60,563 nucleotides of DNA, from positions 1 to 60,563 of IMG/VR virus record IMGVR_UViG_3300032083_001059. One strand, given 5' to 3'. The translations under genes were made by a program, and so were the position numbers. Positions 56,531 through 60,563 of the stretch are shown piece by piece. Within the stretch, counting starts at the first letter, position 1; the number at the start of each line of letters is the position of its first letter. Origin of the DNA: a virus. The notes below the pieces were generated by a model. It saw nothing but the letters and a program-made list of their open reading frames with translations. It searched no databases and was not told where the DNA came from.

Positions 56531-56553
56531 ATTTGAAAAAGGAGTAATATATT

Positions 56554-57489
56554 ATGGAAACATTTTTATGGGTAGAAAAGTATCGTCCAGATACAATTGA
56601 ATCTTGCATACTACCAAGTGAACTGAAAGAAACATTTGGTGAGTTTGTAAAAGACAAGCACATACCAAACTTAATCTTATCAGGTGGGCCTGGTGTAGGT
56701 AAAACCACAGTTGCAAAGTCAATGATAAATCAGATTGGCTCAACATACATGATGATAAACGGATCAGAAGAATCTGGGATTGATGTTCTTAGAACTAAAA
56801 TTAAAAACTTTGCATCAACAGTTTCACTTGAGGGTGGTAGAAAATACATTATACTAGATGAGGCAGACTATCTCAATCCACAATCTACTCAGCCTGCACT
56901 TCGTGGATTCATGGAAGAATTTCACAAGAACTGTGGATTTATTCTGACTTGCAATTTTAAGAATCGCTTGATATCACCACTGCAATCAAGATGCAGTAAT
57001 GTAGATTTCATCATACCAAAGAAAGACAAGCCTAGACTAGCTCAAGACTTCTTCATTAGTGTGACAAATATACTTAAGAAAGAAAATGTAGAGTATGATA
57101 AGAAAGTTGTGCTTGAGTTGATTACTAAATATTTTCCAGATTGGAGAAGAATACTCAATGAACTACAGAGATATTCTGCATCAGGTAAAATAGATGCAGG
57201 CTTACTCGTCAATCTAAAAGAGGAGCATATTAATGACCTTATGGTATCACTCAAAAAGAAAGAATTTAAGAAAGTACGAGAATGGGTTGTACAGCATATT
57301 GATAACGATCCAATGCGTATTTATCGCCTTATTTATGACTCTCTGTATGATAATGTGGATGGTTCTACTATCCCCCATGCTGTTGTTAGCATTGCTGACT
57401 ACAGTTACAAAGCATCCTTTGTCGCAGATCAAGAGATAAATCTACTTGCGTGCTTAACAGAGCTCATGGCTCAATGCAAATTTAAGTAA
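56554..57489 (+). CDS. 44: Sliding clamp loader large subunit gp44
   Basis: 311 residues, T4 gp44 being 319. WVEKYRPDTIESCILP start, Walker A SGGPGVGKTTVAKS (about 42-55), Walker B YIILDEADYL (about 97-106), sensor 1 ILTCNFKNR and the SRC motif LQSRCSNVDF. It opens the gp45 clamp with gp62 using ATP. SD AAAGGAG upstream. Confidence 0.94.
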   Translation: METFLWVEKYRPDTIESCILPSELKETFGEFVKDKHIPNLILSGGPGVGKTTVAKSMINQIGSTYMMINGSEESGIDVLRTKIKNFASTVSLEGGRKYIILDEADYLNPQSTQPALRGFMEEFHKNCGFILTCNFKNRLISPLQSRCSNVDFIIPKKDKPRLAQDFFISVTNILKKENVEYDKKVVLELITKYFPDWRRILNELQRYSASGKIDAGLLVNLKEEHINDLMVSLKKKEFKKVREWVVQHIDNDPMRIYRLIYDSLYDNVDGSTIPHAVVSIADYSYKASFVADQEINLLACLTELMAQCKFK

Positions 57490-57924
57490 ATGTCTAATCT
57501 ATGTGAATTTATAGAAGATGAATCACCAGTTGCTGGTATCGTCTGCATTAAGTGTGAGGAAGAAAAACCACTATCACACTTTAGCCAGATGAAATACCAA
57601 ACTGGTAAGAGTAGCTCTGAGATTAAAAGAACTTGCAAGGATTGTAGAAATAAAGCAACCAGAATAAGAGGGCAACTGAAAAAAGAAAATCCTATGCCGT
57701 CAAGAAAAGAGCCATGCCCGTCCTGTGGGTACACTCTGGAGTATCTTGGTAGATTAGGGCAATCTGTTTTTAAAAAATGGAGATTGCATCATTGCCACAA
57801 AACTGGAAAGTTTTTAGGATATATTTGCCATAAGTGTAATCAAGGGTTTGGTGCATTTAATGACAATCCAGACCAAATGCAAAGAGCTTTAAACTGGCAA
57901 AAAGAAAGGCTAGAAAATGTATGA
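57490..57924 (+). CDS. Endonuclease VII-like HNH nuclease
   Basis: 144 residues, T4 gp49 being 157. N-terminal CIKC...CKDC and CPSCGYTL zinc pairs, then RLHHCHKTGKFLGYICHKCN and QGFGAFNDNPDQM, the His-Me/HNH finger of endonuclease VII. It could be the Holliday-junction resolvase gp49 or a free-standing homing-type relative. It lies between gp44 and gp62, which are adjacent in T4. Confidence 0.85.
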   Translation: MSNLCEFIEDESPVAGIVCIKCEEEKPLSHFSQMKYQTGKSSSEIKRTCKDCRNKATRIRGQLKKENPMPSRKEPCPSCGYTLEYLGRLGQSVFKKWRLHHCHKTGKFLGYICHKCNQGFGAFNDNPDQMQRALNWQKERLENV

Positions 57925-58312
57925 ATTGAAAGAATATCTCAACGCAATTAATCATAGTAAAAAGAAACTCATGGACACTGATGATGAGATGTGGGAGAAG
58001 AAGTATCCACCATTTATTGTTAATAAGTGCCTGTCTGCATTTCCAGAAACGCTCATGCTGGTGAATGAGATGAACATGAGAACGAATCTTGATAAGAAAC
58101 TCCAGTTTGATTTTTTACTAAATAGTATACGACCACGCAAGAGATTTGCACAATGGTTGAAGGCGAGTAAAATAAAAAACATAGAGTATGTTAAAGAGTT
58201 TTATGGATATAGTAATGCAAAGGCTAGGTCTGCTCTTGAAATACTTACAGATAATCAACTAGATTATATAAAAGAAAAATTGAACAAAGGTGGAAAAAAT
58301 GGAAAGTATTAA
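57917..58312 (+). CDS. 62: Clamp loader small subunit gp62
   Basis: 131 residues, shorter than T4 gp62 (187). LKEYLNAINHSKKKLMDTDD, YPPFIVNKCLSAFPETLMLV and FLLNSIRPRKRFAQWLK are typical of gp62 in T4-type marine phages. It partners gp44. The start overlaps the end of the nuclease gene by eight bases and its stop overlaps regA. Confidence 0.87.
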   Translation: MYELKEYLNAINHSKKKLMDTDDEMWEKKYPPFIVNKCLSAFPETLMLVNEMNMRTNLDKKLQFDFLLNSIRPRKRFAQWLKASKIKNIEYVKEFYGYSNAKARSALEILTDNQLDYIKEKLNKGGKNGKY

Positions 58313-58709
58313 TTGGACTCAAGAGAAGATGCTAGAGGTTACTCTCAAAGAACCAGACGATTTCCTCAAAATAAGAGAAACTCTATCACGCATTGGAGTT
58401 GCATCTCGTAAAGAAAAGAAATTATATCAGTCTTGCCACATACTACACAAGCAAGGACGATACTACATCGTGCATTTTAAAGAGTTATTTGCACTTGACG
58501 GAAAGCAAACAAACCTATCAGAGAACGATATCGCAAGAAGAAACACTATTTCAAAACTTTTAAAAGATTGGGGATTAGTGGAGATAAAAGGTGAGCCAGA
58601 GCCAAGCGCTCCTTTGTCGCAAATTAAAATCATATCGTTTAAAGAAAAAGGTGATTGGACACTTGAAACAAAATATAACATTGGAACTAAAAAAGGAGAA
58701 TCGGAATGA
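58299..58709 (+). CDS. regA: Translational repressor RegA
   Basis: 136 residues, T4 RegA being 122. EVTLKEPDDFLKIRETLSRIG, LYQSCHILHKQGRYYIVHFKELF and NDIARRNTISKLLKDWGLVE align with RegA, which represses early mRNAs by binding near their start codons. ATG 58299 follows AAAGG; an internal ATG at 58329 would match the T4 start better. The gene order gp44-gp62-regA is as in T4 apart from the inserted nuclease. Confidence 0.9.
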   Translation: MESINWTQEKMLEVTLKEPDDFLKIRETLSRIGVASRKEKKLYQSCHILHKQGRYYIVHFKELFALDGKQTNLSENDIARRNTISKLLKDWGLVEIKGEPEPSAPLSQIKIISFKEKGDWTLETKYNIGTKKGESE

Positions 58710-59005
58710 GTAATATCGTGAAAGCATTACAATTAAAGTATGAAAGTGAAATAGAAAGTGCTCGTGCAAATATTGATGTTTATATGTCAAATCCATCAGG
58801 CATCGGAGAGCACCCTGACTTAGTCAGCGCAGTAGACAGCGAATTGATTAAGCTGTCCACAGCTGAAGATAAATTGAACTCTTTAAAGAAGAATTATGGG
58901 AGGGAAAATCACTTCTCTGCAACGCAAAGTGCAGAGTATCTCTATGAGAGTGATATGGGAAATATTAATCCATTAAAAGTTCAAGGAGAACTTGACTTAG
59001 ACTAA
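58706..59005 (+). CDS. Conserved small helical phage protein
   Basis: 99 residues. IVKALQLKYESEIESARANI, NPSGIGEHPDLVSAVDSEL are conserved in many T4-type phages after regA or replication genes; function unknown. ATGA overlap with regA. The methyltransferase promoter lies in its 3' end. Confidence 0.75.
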   Translation: MSNIVKALQLKYESEIESARANIDVYMSNPSGIGEHPDLVSAVDSELIKLSTAEDKLNSLKKNYGRENHFSATQSAEYLYESDMGNINPLKVQGELDLD

Positions 59006-59020
59006 ATTTTTTGATATAAT
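58992..59020 (+). promoter_or_regulatory. Sigma-70-type promoter for the methyltransferase; nearly leaderless
   Basis: TTGACT (58992-58997), 17 bp, TATAAT (59015-59020, perfect). Transcription should start about 59027, leaving a leader of some three bases before ATG 59030. Confidence 0.8.
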
Positions 59021-59029
59021 ACTTACATT

Positions 59030-60226
59030 ATGAAATACTTTAGATATACACTAGATGACTTGAAGAAGTCATCAGACAGAAAACTTTTTACCTATATTTC
59101 TTTCTTCTCAGGTGGAGGTGGGAGCTCTGCTGGGTACAAGCTTGCAGGCGGAGATTGCTTCTTTGTGAATGAATTTCAAAGAGTTGCAATGGACACTTAC
59201 CTTGCAAACTGGCCTGGAACTCCCAACATCTGCGATGACATTAGAAAAGTAACAGGTAATCAAGTCTTAGAGAAGATGAATATACCACAAGGAGAATTAG
59301 ATATTCTTGATGGTAGCCCACCATGCCCACCATTTTCCATGTCAGGAACAAAGCAAAAAGGGTGGGGTAAAGAGAAAACTGCATACGGCATCAAGCAAAA
59401 GAACATTGAGGACTTAACTTGGGAGCAAATACGCATTGCAAAAGATGTTAAACCAAGAGTAATTGTGTGCGAAAATGTCAAGGGATTGACAATGGAATAT
59501 GCAAAAGAGCATTTACAAAGAATGGTAAATGACTTTGAATCACTAGGATATTCCACATTGTACAAGGTTCTCAAGGGTAGTAATCATGGCGTTCCACAAA
59601 AGAGAGAAAGAGTCTTTATTGTATCAGTAAGAAATGATGTTCTTGATGCGATAGGAGTACCCTTTATGGTATTGGATTCATTGGTTTTTCCTACTCCTGA
59701 TGAGGTATCTCCTACAATACGAGATGCGATAGAGGATATACAAAAGGATAAGAATAATCTTCTTGAATCACAAGAACTTTGCGATGCAATGAAAAAGTCT
59801 GCAAAGTATAAGTGGATGAAGCGATTACCCAAGAATCCAAAGACATATGTATCCGTTGGTGATGATGTAGTAGGGCCTTGGTATGATAAACTCATTGCAC
59901 ATAGAGCAAAATGGGGTAAAACCATACCAGAAAGAAAGCAATCATTCTATCAATCAAGGAGAGTTGGGTGGGATAATCCATCGCACACTTTATCAGAGCA
60001 AGGACTACAAACATCACTTGCAGTGCATTTACACCCATGCGAGGATAGAGTATACACAACAAGAGAAGCTGCAAGAATAATGACACTACCAGAAGATTAC
60101 AAGTTTACAGGAACATTGAACGAGAAACTTGCAAGAATAGGATTGATGGTTGCACCATTACAGATGAAATACCTTGCAGAGAACATTTACGCAAATATCT
60201 TGAGGCCATACCATGACACTTTATAG
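59030..60226 (+). CDS. C5-cytosine DNA methyltransferase
   Basis: 398 residues. SFFSGGGGSSAGYKLAGGDC (motif I, AdoMet), LDGSPPCPPFSMSG (motif IV with the catalytic Cys in PPCP, where most enzymes have PCQ), VIVCENVKGLT (motif VI, ENV), QKRERVFIVSVRND (motif VIII) and a C-terminal motif X-like GLMVAPLQMKYLAENI. It should methylate cytosine in a specific site, probably protecting phage DNA or masking regulatory sites. Confidence 0.9.
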   Translation: MKYFRYTLDDLKKSSDRKLFTYISFFSGGGGSSAGYKLAGGDCFFVNEFQRVAMDTYLANWPGTPNICDDIRKVTGNQVLEKMNIPQGELDILDGSPPCPPFSMSGTKQKGWGKEKTAYGIKQKNIEDLTWEQIRIAKDVKPRVIVCENVKGLTMEYAKEHLQRMVNDFESLGYSTLYKVLKGSNHGVPQKRERVFIVSVRNDVLDAIGVPFMVLDSLVFPTPDEVSPTIRDAIEDIQKDKNNLLESQELCDAMKKSAKYKWMKRLPKNPKTYVSVGDDVVGPWYDKLIAHRAKWGKTIPERKQSFYQSRRVGWDNPSHTLSEQGLQTSLAVHLHPCEDRVYTTREAARIMTLPEDYKFTGTLNEKLARIGLMVAPLQMKYLAENIYANILRPYHDTL

Positions 60227-60437
60227 AAACCATACAGTAGTAATGCAAGAGATTGAAAACTATCATTTCAGAAACGAATATGACTTTCAATTACGAGTGA
60301 GAGTTGAAGATGATGAAATAAAGTTCAGATATCTTAATCAATGGAATACTATATCAAAAGATGCACTATTAGAGATGCTCAGCCAAAGTGGATTACCTAA
60401 TAATTTATATACAAAACTAAGAATGAGGATAGTATAA
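60213..60437 (+). CDS. Small protein of unknown function
   Basis: 74 residues (YDFQLRVRVEDDEIKFRYLN; DALLEMLSQSGLPNNLYTKL). Overlaps the methyltransferase end and the next start (TAATG). No family recognised. Confidence 0.62.
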   Translation: MTLYRNHTVVMQEIENYHFRNEYDFQLRVRVEDDEIKFRYLNQWNTISKDALLEMLSQSGLPNNLYTKLRMRIV

Positions 60438-60563
60438 TGACAATAGAAGTAAGAACATTTTCCTATGACGACAATTCAGGAAAAGAAGCAGTTATCGTAA
60501 AAGAAGAAACTGGATACTTGAGAAATAAGGGGTACTATGTGCATATAAAGGACAGAGATGGAG
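60437..60563 (+). CDS. Protein of unknown function, truncated by the window end
   Basis: The first 42 residues are visible (TIEVRTFSYDDNSGKEAVIV...YYVHIKDRDG) and the frame stays open to the last base. Coupled to the previous gene by overlap. Nothing can be said of function. Confidence 0.6.
   Translation, partial: MTIEVRTFSYDDNSGKEAVIVKEETGYLRNKGYYVHIKDRDG

Noticed and set aside
1-60563. CRISPR arrays, insertion sequences, integrase or attachment sites
   Set aside because: No regularly spaced repeats, transposase motifs or tRNA-flanking direct repeats were found by reading; the window looks like a purely lytic T4-type genome.

Overview
This window is part of the genome of an AT-rich, T4-type myovirus, almost certainly marine. 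The evidence is a nearly complete set of T4 core genes for replication and late transcription: primase gp61, RNase H, gp33, helicase loader gp59, gp32, polymerase gp43, clamp loader gp44/gp62 and RegA. There is also a tail and baseplate block (gp4, gp26, a tape measure, gp48, gp53, a gp27-like hub and a gp54-like tube initiator). Ribosomal protein bS21, a Rickettsia-type 17 kDa surface-antigen-like lipoprotein, an IscA/ErpA-type protein and the very low GC suggest an alphaproteobacterial host such as SAR11 or a relative. The host is an inference. I see no integrase, insertion sequence, CRISPR array or rRNA, and one tRNA (Thr, UGU).

Layout. Positions 1-11.5 kb hold late, largely virion-type genes: modular lysine-rich proteins and enzymes (nucleotidyltransferase, HAD nucleotidase) whose first ten residues resemble the T4 capsid-targeting peptide of Alt and the internal proteins. 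11.5-14.4 kb holds a C1q-like fibre protein and a lysis region (overlapping spanins, DUF1353, an XhlA-like membrane protein). 14.4-18.9 kb is nucleotide metabolism and priming (primase, NrdA, glutaredoxin-NrdB fusion, a PD-(D/E)XK nuclease). 18.9-31.7 kb is accessory: small proteins, two lipoproteins, bS21, RNase H, peroxiredoxin, three 2OG-Fe(II) oxygenases, cell-wall hydrolases, PhoH, a Cas4-like nuclease and IscA. 31.7-35.3 kb carries a monocistronic two-TM protein, gp33, gp59, ThyX and gp32. 35.3-39.9 kb is a minus-strand tail block, and 39.9-43.9 kb is plus-strand baseplate genes plus a P-loop kinase. 44-51.4 kb is many tiny genes, the tRNA and a structured intergenic RNA. 51.4-54 kb is a tightly overlapping operon (2OG oxygenase, membrane cytochrome c, SET protein, GNAT-like protein, 2OG oxygenase). 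54-60.5 kb is gp43, gp44, an endonuclease VII-like gene, gp62, RegA and a C5 DNA methyltransferase.

Regulation can be read directly. Sigma-70-like promoters (TTGACA, mostly a 17-bp spacer, TANNAT) precede early/middle genes. Exact T4-late elements (TATAAATA) precede structural genes, consistent with gp33 being encoded here. Several sigma-70 promoters lie so close to the start codon that the mRNA should be leaderless or nearly so (gp61, gp43, the methyltransferase). Three copies of a combined terminator-like/promoter cassette share an exact internal spacing.

The observations I rate highest are: (1) a set of enzymes carrying T4-like capsid-targeting leaders, beside a 960-residue modular protein punctuated by repeated ELDE prohead-protease-like sites; (2) a -1 frameshift signal (T TTT TTA with an upstream GGAGG) that would fuse gp26 to a gp51-like tail upstream of the tape measure; (3) the cytochrome c/SET/GNAT/2OG operon; (4) the repeated promoter cassettes and leaderless starts.
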